The notes below the pieces were generated by a model. That model made no database searches, was not told where the DNA came from, and saw nothing but the letters and a program-made list of their open reading frames with translations. A DNA stretch of 32,790 bases from an uncultured Clostridia bacterium (lineage in GTDB: Bacteria > Bacillota > Clostridia > Lachnospirales > Lachnospiraceae), in NCBI GenBank assembly GCA_945992055.1, contig CAMFVG010000009.1, positions 1-32,790 on the forward strand. The letters run 5' to 3'. Shown here piece after piece: positions 9,595 through 18,959 of this stretch. Numbering within the stretch: the first letter of the stretch is position 1; every line of letters begins with the position of its first letter. The position numbers and the translations under genes were made by a program.

Positions 9595-9996
9595 TTACTT
9601 CCTTACATAAACTTCTTTTGTGATTTTATCATGAGAGTTGCCTTCAAATTCTTCCTTCTCCATTAGGCACCATTCTTCAAGCGGCACATCAAACCACACA
9701 TCTGCGGGATACCTGCGATTCCATTTATAAACCACAATTTGGTCAACTTTATGTATATGTGGCAAAAGCGATTGATTCTCCAAAAAACACACTGATTCAC
9801 AATCTGCCTGTTCCAAAAACTGTTCATCCACTGTAAGTCCAACCGACATCCCTCGGAATAACGACTCAGAAAAAGGGGCTATGCGCAATGTATTCGTTGT
9901 GCTACACATATCTTCTATCACTTTCTTATCTCTACTTTGACGACGTCTGTTAAACATCATACCAAGAGCATCATCCAAGCAAACAATTACCTTCAT
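9595..9996 (-). CDS. Conserved hypothetical protein
   Basis: ORF starting MKVIVCLDDALGMMFNRRRQSRDKKVIEDM; immediately upstream of, and likely co-transcribed with, the nuclease gene. Start moved from 10029 to the ATG at 9996. Confidence 0.65.
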   Translation of the reverse strand: MKVIVCLDDALGMMFNRRRQSRDKKVIEDMCSTTNTLRIAPFSESLFRGMSVGLTVDEQFLEQADCESVCFLENQSLLPHIHKVDQIVVYKWNRRYPADVWFDVPLEEWCLMEKEEFEGNSHDKITKEVYVRK

Positions 9997-10003
9997 ACCC
10001 TTC

Positions 10004-10030
10004 ACTCTTCTTTCCATTTCACATACCATA
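10004..10030 (+). promoter_or_regulatory. Possible mother-cell (sigma-K/sigma-E-like) promoter for the SleC-like gene
   Basis: AC (10004-10005) - 16 nt - CATACCATA (10022-10030), matching the B. subtilis sigma-K form AC-N16/17-CATANNNTA. Low-information motif. Confidence 0.3.
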
Positions 10031-10060
10031 ATAGTAACAGATTTTTAATGAGGTATCCAC

Positions 10061-11338
10061 ATGAATATTCTTACTGCATCTCAAACAAATAACAATGCTG
10101 ATAATATAGACAGAGGGCGTTTGCAAATCAGCGTAACCTCTGAAAGAACTGCATTTCCTATCACGGATGCAACAATTTCTATTTCTTACACCGGACTTCC
10201 GGAAACTGCCTTTGAACAACTTCGAACGAACTCTTCCGGGCAAACAGAGACTATCGAACTAGCAGCTCCTCCGATTGAATATAGTTTGAACCCAAACACA
10301 ACCGTGCAACCTTACTCCGAGTACAACTTAAACATAACCGCACCCGGTTTTGAACCGGTTAGCATTTCCGGCACAGAAATACTGGCAGATGTAACAGCAT
10401 TGCAGAGTGTAACAATGCGTCCCAGCGAACCAAACGAAATTTCCGAAGAAGTATTTGTAATTCCAGGGCACACGCTCTATGAAGAGTATCCCCCAAAAAT
10501 TCCGGAACCGGAGATTAAACCAATTCGTGAAACGGGGGAAATTGTACTTAGTCGTGTAGTTGTCCCGGAATACATCATTGTTCACAATGGCTCTCCAAAT
10601 GATTCTACCGCCCAAAACTATTATGTGAAATATAAAGACTATATTAAAAACGTGGCTTCCAGCGAAATCTATGCCACATGGCCAACCAATACCATTCGGG
10701 CCAATGTTTTGGCTATCATGTCTTTTACGCTCAATCGCGTGTATACAGAATGGTATCGTAATCAAGGGTTTGATTTCACAATCACCTCTTCTACTGCTTT
10801 TGACCACAAATGGATTCCTGAACGGAATTATTACAATACCATTTCCGTGATTGTAGATGAACTTTTTACAAACTATCTGTCTCGCCCGAATGTGCGCCAA
10901 CCGATTTTAACACAATATTGCGATGGAAACCGAGTATCCTGTCCGGGCTGGATGACCCAGTGGGGTTCTAAAGCTCTTGGTGATCAGGGATACTCTGCCA
11001 TTGAAATTCTACGATATTTCTATGGGGATAACATGTATATCAATATTGCCGAAGAAGTGTCCGGCATTCCTTCCTCCTGGCTAGGTTACATTTTATCTCA
11101 AGGAACTTCCGGAGATAAAGTACGTCAAATTCAGGAACAGTTAAATGTAATTGCAGGCGCATATCCGGCTATCCCTAAAGTTATTGCCGATGGTATTTAC
11201 GGCCCTGCTACTGCCAATGCAGTTGAAGTATTCCAATCTGTATTTGGCTTACCCGAAACAGGAACCGTGGATTATCGTACTTGGTATAAAATATCTGAAA
11301 TCTATGTGGGTGTTTCAAGAATTGCTGAACTCGTATAA
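10061..11338 (+). CDS. SleC-like spore cortex-lytic protein with C-terminal peptidoglycan-binding domain
   Basis: 425 aa; N-terminal beta domain (GRLQISVTSERTAFPITDATISISYTG), central SpoIID-like/lytic region (ANVLAIMSFTLNRVYTEWYRNQGFDFTITSSTAFDHKW), C-terminal PG_binding_1-like GTSGDKVRQIQEQLNVIAG...IADGIYGPATANAVEVFQSVFGLPETGTVDYRTW. Confidence 0.75.
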   Translation: MNILTASQTNNNADNIDRGRLQISVTSERTAFPITDATISISYTGLPETAFEQLRTNSSGQTETIELAAPPIEYSLNPNTTVQPYSEYNLNITAPGFEPVSISGTEILADVTALQSVTMRPSEPNEISEEVFVIPGHTLYEEYPPKIPEPEIKPIRETGEIVLSRVVVPEYIIVHNGSPNDSTAQNYYVKYKDYIKNVASSEIYATWPTNTIRANVLAIMSFTLNRVYTEWYRNQGFDFTITSSTAFDHKWIPERNYYNTISVIVDELFTNYLSRPNVRQPILTQYCDGNRVSCPGWMTQWGSKALGDQGYSAIEILRYFYGDNMYINIAEEVSGIPSSWLGYILSQGTSGDKVRQIQEQLNVIAGAYPAIPKVIADGIYGPATANAVEVFQSVFGLPETGTVDYRTWYKISEIYVGVSRIAELV

Positions 11339-11344
11339 AAAAGC

Positions 11345-11377
11345 GGGGTATATCACAATGCTGATATACCCCTTTTT
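11345..11377. terminator. Bidirectional terminator between the convergent sleC-like gene and rseP
   Basis: Perfect 10-bp stem GGGGTATATC(11345-11354)/GATATACCCC(11363-11372) followed by TTTTT; A-rich tract before the stem on the other side. Confidence 0.8.
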
Positions 11378-12403
11378 CTAAAACAGTTTTCTAATATCGT
11401 TAAACATTACGAACGCCATTAATGCAAGCAATAGCACCAATCCAATCGCATGTACCCATCCTTCTTTTTCCGGCGCCACTCGTTTGCCACGAATCGCTTC
11501 GATAAACAAAAATACTAGTCTTCCCCCATCCAAAGCCGGAAGTGGAAGCAGGTTCATAACGCCCAAATTTGCAGATAACAGAATTCCGAAATTCAACATC
11601 TGCATAATGACTGCTATCACGCCGTATTCCTTACTCTGCTGGTAAGTCTGATCTACCGTATCCACAATTCCTACCGGGCCGGATAATTGGTCCATACCAA
11701 CAGCCCCCGTAAATAGCATTTTCAAACTTTCCAAAGTCGAAGTAATCCAAAATTTAACTTCATACGCACCGTACTGAATTGCTGTCCACACGTTCGCTTT
11801 TGTATAAGTGGTGGCTGTAATACCCAACAAATAATTCCCATCCTCATCCTGTTTTGGATCAAGCGTAACCTGATGTTCCTCTCCACCTCGTTCATAGACA
11901 ACATCCACTTCTTCGCCTTGATGAAACATATTATAATACGTGATCTCGCGCCAAATATGAATCTTTTTATCACCCATTTTGACAATGCGATCTCCTTCTT
12001 GCATTCCAGCCTCTTCCGCTGCAAATCCTTCTATGACTCCTGAAATCACCGGCTCATCATATCCTGCATAACCGATAATAATGACGGCGCACAATAATGC
12101 CAGGATAAAATTAAAAATCGGTCCGGCTGCAATGACGGAAATTCTTGCCCAAACAGACTTACTGTTAAAGCTTCCTTCACCGACGTCATTTACATCATCT
12201 TCGCCCATCATGCAGGAACCTCCAAGAGGTAACAACTTCAGCGAATACCTTGTTTCCCCTTTTACAAAGCTAAACAGTCGCGGTCCCATGCCAATGGAAA
12301 ATTCATCTACTCGAATCTTATTTGCTTTTGCAAGTAAGAAATGTCCCAATTCATGTATAAAGACAATCAAACTAAATACAATAATTGCAATTACAATACC
12401 CAA
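11378..12403 (-). CDS. rseP: RIP (site-2) zinc metalloprotease, M50 family
   Basis: HELGHFLLAKANKIRVDEFSIGMGP (HExxH), PDZ-like GFAAEEAGMQEGDRIVKMGDKKI, NLLPLPALDGGRLVF. Confidence 0.93.
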   Translation of the reverse strand: MGIVIAIIVFSLIVFIHELGHFLLAKANKIRVDEFSIGMGPRLFSFVKGETRYSLKLLPLGGSCMMGEDDVNDVGEGSFNSKSVWARISVIAAGPIFNFILALLCAVIIIGYAGYDEPVISGVIEGFAAEEAGMQEGDRIVKMGDKKIHIWREITYYNMFHQGEEVDVVYERGGEEHQVTLDPKQDEDGNYLLGITATTYTKANVWTAIQYGAYEVKFWITSTLESLKMLFTGAVGMDQLSGPVGIVDTVDQTYQQSKEYGVIAVIMQMLNFGILLSANLGVMNLLPLPALDGGRLVFLFIEAIRGKRVAPEKEGWVHAIGLVLLLALMAFVMFNDIRKLF

Positions 12404-12404
12404 A

Positions 12405-13547
12405 CTACCACCTGCTTTCTATCTTCTCATATACTTCCTGTTCTGTCTGTAGGATTTCTTCTACTGTAGGACATTGTATGTTCCTATGTTCATTCATACA
12501 AGTTTCAATAATTTCAGGTATCTCAAGATACTGTATCTTGCGTTCTAAAAACTTGCTGACTGCAAGTTCGTTCGCCGCGTTATAAACGGTCGGTAAAGAG
12601 CCTCCTGCTTTCCCTGCTTCAAATGCCAAACGAAGTCCGTAAAAAGTTTCTAAATCCGGTTTTTCAAATGTCAATTGTGACAACATTGCAAAATCCACAC
12701 GCTCTCCCGGAAGGAATCTTCGTTCCGGATAATATAATGCATATTGAATCGGCAGTTTCATATCCGGTGTACCGAGTTCCGCAATAATGGCTCCGTCTAC
12801 GTATTCTACCATAGAATGAATAATGCTCTGTGGATGAACCACTACTTCAATCTGGTCAATTGTAACGTCGAACAACCATTTTGCTTCAATAACTTCCAAT
12901 CCTTTATTTACCAAGGTAGAAGAATCAATGGTAATCTTTCTTCCCATCTCCCAGTTCGGATGTTTCAGTGCATCTTCCACCTGAATGTGTGCCAATTCTT
13001 CGCGCTTCCTCCCACGGAATGGCCCACCGGAAGCAGTTAAAAGAAGTTTTTGAAGTGCCCCTCTCGGATTACCTTGTAGTGACTGAAAAATTGCGCTGTG
13101 CTCACTATCAACCGGGAGAATTTTTACCTGGTATTCCTTTGCCAAGGGCATAATAATATGTCCGGCCGTAACCAATGTTTCCTTATTTGCAAGTGCAATA
13201 TCTTTTCCTGCTTTAATCGCCTCAATTGTTGGTCTGATTCCTATCATACCAACAATCGCAGTGACGAGGATTTCTACACCTTCTAATATAGCCAGCTCAA
13301 TCAAGCCTTCCATACCAAAAACCACTTTGACGTTAATATCTTTTATTCGTTCTCGAAGCTCTTTTGCCTTTTCTTCTTTCCATACTGCAACAAGTTTTGG
13401 ACGAAACTCTCGTATTTGTGCTTCCAATAATTTAATATTATTTCCGGCCGCAAGTCCTAATACTTCAATATCGCCATTTTCTCTGACAACTTCCAATGTT
13501 TGCGTTCCTATAGAACCTGTCGAACCTAAAATTGCTATTTTTTTCAT
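12405..13547 (-). CDS. dxr: 1-deoxy-D-xylulose 5-phosphate reductoisomerase
   Basis: [74 protein letters not shown]. Confidence 0.97.
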   Translation of the reverse strand: MKKIAILGSTGSIGTQTLEVVRENGDIEVLGLAAGNNIKLLEAQIREFRPKLVAVWKEEKAKELRERIKDINVKVVFGMEGLIELAILEGVEILVTAIVGMIGIRPTIEAIKAGKDIALANKETLVTAGHIIMPLAKEYQVKILPVDSEHSAIFQSLQGNPRGALQKLLLTASGGPFRGRKREELAHIQVEDALKHPNWEMGRKITIDSSTLVNKGLEVIEAKWLFDVTIDQIEVVVHPQSIIHSMVEYVDGAIIAELGTPDMKLPIQYALYYPERRFLPGERVDFAMLSQLTFEKPDLETFYGLRLAFEAGKAGGSLPTVYNAANELAVSKFLERKIQYLEIPEIIETCMNEHRNIQCPTVEEILQTEQEVYEKIESRW

Positions 13548-13559
13548 AAATATCCTCTC

Positions 13560-14360
13560 TTACAATAGCATCATTGCCATGTAATAAATAATCGGTGCTG
13601 TGAAAATCACACTATCAAAACGGTCTAATATTCCCCCATGACCCGGAATCAATTGACCATAATCTTTAATATCATGATTTCTTTTAATGGCAGATGCCGC
13701 CAAATCACCCACTTGTGAAATTGCACCACCAACACCACATATAACTGCATATTGCCATGCAACTGCGTCAGCACCTGTTGCAAAACGATTGATTGCAATC
13801 GCATAAAGGGCTCCTAAAAGTGCTGCGCCCAGAATACCACCAATCGCTCCTTCAATGGATTTCTTTGGACTCAATTTCGGTGCCATTTTATGTTTACCAA
13901 TTAACATACCCACACAGTAAGCACATGTATCACATCCCCAAGAGCAAAGAAATACTAACCACACGATAAACGCTCCTTGCGGAAGCATACGAATCTGATA
14001 TACATAAGAAAGCATAAATGCAACATATACCAATCCGAAAAGTGCAAGCATAATCTGCTCGGAACGATACTTCGGATAAGCAAATACATAAATCACCATA
14101 ATCACAATCAAAAATGCAATAATTAGCATGGTAATTAAATCTGTCCTCTGAAAACGTATCATTGCATAATAAGCTACCGCTGCAACATATCCTGCAATTC
14201 CAAGCAATTTGTTACTAATTTCCAGTACGCGATAAATTTCTGTCATTCCGATAAAACTAATCATTAGTAATGTTGCAAACAGAACATCGCCTCCGGTAAT
14301 AATGGTTACCAGTGCAATCAACACCAACAATATCCCGCTTAACAATCTTGTTTTAAACAT
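13560..14360 (-). CDS. cdsA: Phosphatidate cytidylyltransferase
   Basis: Polytopic membrane protein; C-terminal LSPKKSIEGAIGGILG...SQVGDLAASAIKRNHDIKDYGQLIPGHGGILDRFDSVIFTAP signature. Confidence 0.95.
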   Translation of the reverse strand: MFKTRLLSGILLVLIALVTIITGGDVLFATLLMISFIGMTEIYRVLEISNKLLGIAGYVAAVAYYAMIRFQRTDLITMLIIAFLIVIMVIYVFAYPKYRSEQIMLALFGLVYVAFMLSYVYQIRMLPQGAFIVWLVFLCSWGCDTCAYCVGMLIGKHKMAPKLSPKKSIEGAIGGILGAALLGALYAIAINRFATGADAVAWQYAVICGVGGAISQVGDLAASAIKRNHDIKDYGQLIPGHGGILDRFDSVIFTAPIIYYMAMMLL

Positions 14361-15072
14361 TCTTTTGTTCCTCCTTCACGCCGCCAAAGCGTCTGTCTCT
14401 GCTGTTATAGAATTCAATTGCTTTTGCCAATTCATCTTTTGTAAAATCAGGCCACAATACATCCGTGAAATAAAATTCACTATAAGCCAACTGCCATAAC
14501 AAATAATTGGACAATCTCTGTTCCCCACTAGTTCGAATCATCAGATCCGGATCCGGTATATCGTGCGTGTCCAAATAGGCAGCAAATAGGGACTCGTTAA
14601 TTTCTTCAGATTTCACTTTTCCTTCTTTACAATCTTCACACACTTTTCTTATAGCGCGAAGAATCTCATCGCGACTTCCATAATTCAGTGCAATCTGGAA
14701 GCACAGTCCATCGTTATCCTTGGTGGCCGTTTCTAACTCTGCAATTCGCTTACGAATATCCTCATCAAGTGCCGTCTTATCTCCTAACACTCGCACGCGC
14801 ATCCGATTCTTTTCTGCCGTTTTCAGACAGGTTTTCATATAACTGCGGAGCAAATTCATCAAAGTGTCAACTTCATCCTTTGGGCGCTTCCAGTTTTCCG
14901 TTGAAAACGCGTATACCGTCAGATATTTTACGCCCATTTTATATGCATCTTCACAAATACGTTCTACATTTTTACTTCCTTCGGCATGCCCATAATTACG
15001 CGGCATTCCCTTTTTCTTTGCCCATCGCCCGTTTCCATCCAGAATAATTGCTATATGCTGTGGTACGTTCAT
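14353..15072 (-). CDS. uppS: Undecaprenyl diphosphate synthase
   Basis: PQHIAIILDGNGRWAKKKGMPRNYGHAEGSKNV; TVYAFSTENWKRPKDEV; PDPDLMIRTSGEQRLSNYLLWQLAYSEFYF. ATG at 15072 with SD GAAGGAG. Confidence 0.96.
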   Translation of the reverse strand: MNVPQHIAIILDGNGRWAKKKGMPRNYGHAEGSKNVERICEDAYKMGVKYLTVYAFSTENWKRPKDEVDTLMNLLRSYMKTCLKTAEKNRMRVRVLGDKTALDEDIRKRIAELETATKDNDGLCFQIALNYGSRDEILRAIRKVCEDCKEGKVKSEEINESLFAAYLDTHDIPDPDLMIRTSGEQRLSNYLLWQLAYSEFYFTDVLWPDFTKDELAKAIEFYNSRDRRFGGVKEEQKNV

Positions 15073-15155
15073 TTCACACACTCCTTCGGGTCTCCTATAT
15101 TACAGCAAGAAGATAAGCAGGCTTCCCCTACTTATCTTCTCTTTTTGCAACACAA

Positions 15156-15707
15156 CTATACAGTAAGAACTTCTTTCGATTTTACATCCACTGCTTTATC
15201 GATGTTTGCAATATATTTATCTGTAAGCTTCTGTAATTCATTCTCCAAATCTTTGATTTCGTCTTCCGAAATATCTGTTCCTTTTAATTTCTTGAAAGCA
15301 TCATTGCCATCGCGACGAATATTTCGAACTGCAACTTTTGCGGCTTCTCCCTTTTTCTTAACGTCTTTTACAAGTTCTTTTCTACGATCCTCTGTCAATT
15401 CTGGGAACACCAAACGAATAATAGCACCATCATTAGATGGGTTAATTCCGATATCAGAGGTGAGAATTGCTTTTTCAATCTCCTTAATCAAACTCTTTTC
15501 CCATGGTTGAATTTGAATCATGCGAGCTTCCGGAACAGAAATATTTGCCACTTGCTGAATCGGGGTCGGAATGCCATAATAATCTACTGTTATTTTATTC
15601 AATACGTTTGGATTAGCACGTCCTGCTCGTATAGTTGCCAATTCCGCTTCCAGGCTGTTTAATGATTTTTGCATTTTTGTATCATATACTTGTAATTTTT
15701 CGTTCAT
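15156..15707 (-). CDS. frr: Ribosome recycling factor
   Basis: LEAELATIRAGRANPNVLNKITVDYYGIPTPIQQVANISVPEARMIQIQPW. Confidence 0.97.
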   Translation of the reverse strand: MNEKLQVYDTKMQKSLNSLEAELATIRAGRANPNVLNKITVDYYGIPTPIQQVANISVPEARMIQIQPWEKSLIKEIEKAILTSDIGINPSNDGAIIRLVFPELTEDRRKELVKDVKKKGEAAKVAVRNIRRDGNDAFKKLKGTDISEDEIKDLENELQKLTDKYIANIDKAVDVKSKEVLTV

Positions 15708-15739
15708 ATCATATTCCTCCGATTATATAAATTCTATCA

Positions 15740-16435
15740 TTATACAGTTACTTTTGTTCCTGTAAATGTACCTTTCATGGTTTCTACAATACTATTTTTT
15801 TCGTTCAAACCAAATACCAACATCGGCATCTTATTTTCCATACACAAAATGGAAGCTGCCAAATCAACTGCCGCCAATCTTTTATCAACCGTTTCCTGGA
15901 TAGAAATCTCGTCGTACTTCTTGGCATTCGGATTCAATTTCGGATCACTGTCATAAATGCCGTCAATTGCCTTCGCCAACAGCATTGCATCTGCATCAAT
16001 TTCAATGGCACGAAGTACTGCCCCTGTGTCTGTAGAAAAATACGGGTGTCCCGTTCCCCCTGCAAAAAAGATAACTTTTCCGCTATTCAATGCTTCTACT
16101 GCTGCGTCTTTTGAAAACAATGTTGTGAATGCTCCACATGTAAATGGTGTAAATATTTCTGTCTTCATACCGACATGTCTGAATATGTCTGATACATAAA
16201 TACAATTCATTACCGTTGCAAGCATTCCAATTTGATCTGCTTTTGTACGATCAATCGTTTCGCTGGTTCTGCCTCTCCAGAAGTTACCTCCCCCTGTCAC
16301 GATGGCAACTTGAATTCCATCGTCCACCAACTCTTTCACCTGCTTCGCAACTCCAATACAAGTGGCCTCATCAAAGCCCGTTTTTTTATCTCCCGCAAGT
16401 GCCTCTCCACTTAGCTTTAGTAACACTCTTTTCAT
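15740..16435 (-). CDS. pyrH: Uridylate kinase
   Basis: MKRVLLKLSGEALAGDK; AIVTGGGNFWRGRTSETIDRTKADQIGMLATVMNC; FFAGGTGHPYFSTDTGAVLRA. Confidence 0.97.
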   Translation of the reverse strand: MKRVLLKLSGEALAGDKKTGFDEATCIGVAKQVKELVDDGIQVAIVTGGGNFWRGRTSETIDRTKADQIGMLATVMNCIYVSDIFRHVGMKTEIFTPFTCGAFTTLFSKDAAVEALNSGKVIFFAGGTGHPYFSTDTGAVLRAIEIDADAMLLAKAIDGIYDSDPKLNPNAKKYDEISIQETVDKRLAAVDLAASILCMENKMPMLVFGLNEKNSIVETMKGTFTGTKVTV

Positions 16436-16476
16436 AGATTCCGCTCCTTATGGTTTATTCTACTTTGCGTTACTCC

Positions 16477-16485
16477 ATTATATCA
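16477..16485 (-). promoter_or_regulatory. Extended -10 element of a predicted pyrH promoter
   Basis: TGATATAAT on the minus strand about 40 nt upstream of the pyrH ATG; no good -35 hexamer at 17 nt. Confidence 0.45.
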
Positions 16486-16606
16486 TAAAGCTGCTCTGTT
16501 TCACACCCCAAGTTTTCTCCTTTTAGATTTTTTTTACATTTATTTACAAATATATCGTTTTTATTCTTTGAAAACTGTGTTACCATATCTCTTGAGGTGA
16601 AGATTT

Positions 16607-17002
16607 ATGAAAGAAAAATTTAGAAATTTTATGACCGGAAGATACGGTGTAGATGCATTCTCCCGTTTTCTACTGGCAACCGCTCTTATTTTCTGGGCAT
16701 TGAATATATTTATTGAAAGTCGCATTCTGCATTCTTGGGCTTGGCTTTTGGTTCTCTATACCTACTATCGCATGTTTTCCAGAAATATAACAAAACGTTA
16801 TCAAGAAAATGTAAAATATATGCAAATCAAAAACAAACTTTTGGCGAAATTTCACATGAATAATTCTCAAACGAAGCAACCCAAAACGCATCACGTTTAC
16901 AAATGTCCGGTTTGCAAACAAAAAATTAGAATTCCAAAAGGGAAGGGGCGCATCTGCATTACCTGCCCTAAATGTAAGAACGAATTTACAAAAATCAGTT
17001 AA
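16607..17002 (+). CDS. Small membrane protein with C-terminal zinc ribbon
   Basis: Hydrophobic N-terminal half (FLLATALIFWALNIFI, WAWLLVLYTYYRMF), then YKCPVCKQKIRIPKGKGRICITCPKCKNEF (paired CPxC); SD TTGAGGTGA. Confidence 0.75.
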   Translation: MKEKFRNFMTGRYGVDAFSRFLLATALIFWALNIFIESRILHSWAWLLVLYTYYRMFSRNITKRYQENVKYMQIKNKLLAKFHMNNSQTKQPKTHHVYKCPVCKQKIRIPKGKGRICITCPKCKNEFTKIS

Positions 17003-17029
17003 TAATATATAACAAAAGGATCCTTTGCT

Positions 17030-17383
17030 ATGAAATACTTAAAACAATTTTTAATCATCTTACTTGTCAGTTGTATAGGAGAAATCTTAAACTACCTGAT
17101 TCCACTGCCAATTCCTGCAAGTATATATGGATTGGTCATTATGCTTGGCTTGTTAGTTTTTAAAAAGCTGAAATTAGAATCTGTAAAAGAAGCAGCTGAC
17201 TTTTTGATTGACATTATGCCTGTTATGTTTATTCCGGCTGCTGTCGGTCTGATTGCCTTTTGGGAAAAATTAAAGCCCATGCTATTGCCGGTCTGCATCA
17301 TTACTGTCACTTCAACCGTTTTGGTAATAATTGCTACCGGAAAAGTTACCGACTTTATTCTAGAAAGGAAAGATAAAAAATAG
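17030..17383 (+). CDS. lrgA: CidA/LrgA family membrane protein
   Basis: LKQFLIILLVSCIGEILNYLIPLPIPASIYGLVIMLGLLVFKKLKLESVKEAADFLIDIMPVMFIPAAVGLI. Confidence 0.88.
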   Translation: MKYLKQFLIILLVSCIGEILNYLIPLPIPASIYGLVIMLGLLVFKKLKLESVKEAADFLIDIMPVMFIPAAVGLIAFWEKLKPMLLPVCIITVTSTVLVIIATGKVTDFILERKDKK

Positions 17384-18076
17384 ATGAATGATTTAATATT
17401 AAATTCCGCCACAATAGGTGTTGTAATCAGTCTTCTGGCCTATCAGTTTGGTATGATGTTAAAAAGAAAAACAAAAAACGCGATTTTCAATCCATTATTG
17501 TTCTCAATTATCCTTGTCATTTTATTCTTATTGATTTTTAACATTGATTACGATACCTACAACCATAGTGCCAAATATTTAAATTATCTGTTGACACCTG
17601 CAACCGTAAGTTTAGCGATTCCTCTGTATCAGAAATTAGATTTATTGAAAAAGAATTATGTTGCCATCCTCATTGGTATATCTGCCGGTGTATTAACCAG
17701 CCTGATTTCCATTTTTGCAATGTCTGCAATATTTAATCTATCTCATGAAGGATACATAACCCTCCTGCCAAAATCTATCACTACAGCAATCGGATTTGGC
17801 ATCTCTGAAGAATTAGGTGGCTACGTATCTATTACTGCCGCTTCCATTATCGTTACAGGTATTTTAGGAAATATAGTCGGCGAATATATCTGCAAATGGT
17901 TTCGTATAAAAAACGCGATCTCACGTGGTTTGGCAATAGGAACCAGTTCCCACGCAATCGGAACCACAAAAGCTATGGAAATGGGGCAAATTGAAGGTGC
18001 CATGAGTAGTCTTGCAATCGTAGTATCCGGTTTGCTAACCGTTATACTTGCTTCTGTATTTGCTATGTTATATTAA
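17384..18076 (+). CDS. lrgB: CidB/LrgB family membrane protein
   Basis: ATG immediately follows the lrgA stop; LLTPATVSLAIPLYQKL; LLPKSITTAIGFGISEELGG; ISRGLAIGTSSHAIGTTKAMEMGQIEGAMSSLAIVVSGLLT. Confidence 0.92.
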   Translation: MNDLILNSATIGVVISLLAYQFGMMLKRKTKNAIFNPLLFSIILVILFLLIFNIDYDTYNHSAKYLNYLLTPATVSLAIPLYQKLDLLKKNYVAILIGISAGVLTSLISIFAMSAIFNLSHEGYITLLPKSITTAIGFGISEELGGYVSITAASIIVTGILGNIVGEYICKWFRIKNAISRGLAIGTSSHAIGTTKAMEMGQIEGAMSSLAIVVSGLLTVILASVFAMLY

Positions 18077-18096
18077 AAAAGAGTTTCCTATAAAGT

Positions 18097-18138
18097 AAAA
18101 AAGGCTAAATTGGGATTTCCACCAAATTTAGCCTTTTC
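18097..18138. terminator. Bidirectional terminator between convergent lrgB and rnfB
   Basis: AAAAGGCTAAATTGGG - atttcc - ACCAAATTTAGCCTTTT; long near-perfect inverted repeat flanked by A and T tracts. Confidence 0.75.
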
Positions 18139-18151
18139 TAATTTTACATTT

Positions 18152-18949
18152 CTATGATGCTACAATAATTTTCTTCGGACATTTATCTGCACACAATCCA
18201 CAGTTTGTACACAAATCATAGTTAATATGCGCTATATTATCTTCCACTGTGATTGCCTGCGACGGGCAAACCTTTTCACACATCTTACAACCAATGCAAC
18301 CCGCCTTACAAACTTTCATCACATCTTTTCCCTTGTCTTTCGAACTACAACGCACTGCATAGGTCTGTTCATAAGGAACAAACTCTATCAGTTTTCGTGG
18401 ACATGTGGCAACACATTTGCCGCAAGCTTTACAAGCTTCTTTATCCACAACTGCTACTCGATCCACAACATGAATTGCATCAAAAGGGCAAGCCTTAACA
18501 CAAGATCCATATCCTAAACATCCGTAATTGCAGGACTTTGGTCCCTCATTCTGCACATAAGCCATCATCTTACAATCTTGCACGCCATAATACTGGTAAT
18601 CTTGAGATGCCATTTCCGAAGTTCCGGCACATTTAACAAAGGCAACCATTCGCACCTTTTCCTTTGCCTCAATCCCCATAATCTCACCAATCAAACTGGC
18701 AACAGAAGTTCCTCCTACGGGACAGGCCGCAATATCTGCCTCACCTTGCGCAATTGCAGTAGCAAGTCCAGAACAACCTGCATATCCGCAACCTCCACAA
18801 TTATTACCCGGAAGTGCCGCAAGGATTGCTTCTTCACGCTCATCCACTTCCACTGCGAATGCTTTTCCCGATATCCCAAGAAAAACACCAATAAACAAAC
18901 CTACACCGCCGACTATAGCCGCCGCGATAAGTATTCCTCCTATACTCAT
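18152..18949 (-). CDS. rnfB: Rnf electron transport complex subunit B (ferredoxin-type)
   Basis: ALPGNNCGGCGYAGCSGLATAIAQGEADIAACPVGG; multiple CxxCxxCxxxCP clusters. Confidence 0.95.
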   Translation of the reverse strand: MSIGGILIAAAIVGGVGLFIGVFLGISGKAFAVEVDEREEAILAALPGNNCGGCGYAGCSGLATAIAQGEADIAACPVGGTSVASLIGEIMGIEAKEKVRMVAFVKCAGTSEMASQDYQYYGVQDCKMMAYVQNEGPKSCNYGCLGYGSCVKACPFDAIHVVDRVAVVDKEACKACGKCVATCPRKLIEFVPYEQTYAVRCSSKDKGKDVMKVCKAGCIGCKMCEKVCPSQAITVEDNIAHINYDLCTNCGLCADKCPKKIIVAS

Positions 18950-18959
18950 AAAAGCCTCC

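Noticed and set aside
10328-10900. 190-aa minus-strand ORF opposite the SleC-like gene
   Set aside because: The plus-strand frame has a recognisable domain series; the antisense translation shows no family features.
11378-16435. pyrH-frr-uppS-cdsA-dxr-rseP cluster as a novel operon
   Set aside because: This is the widely conserved Firmicute order; only the absence of rpsB-tsf upstream of pyrH differs, which is common enough.
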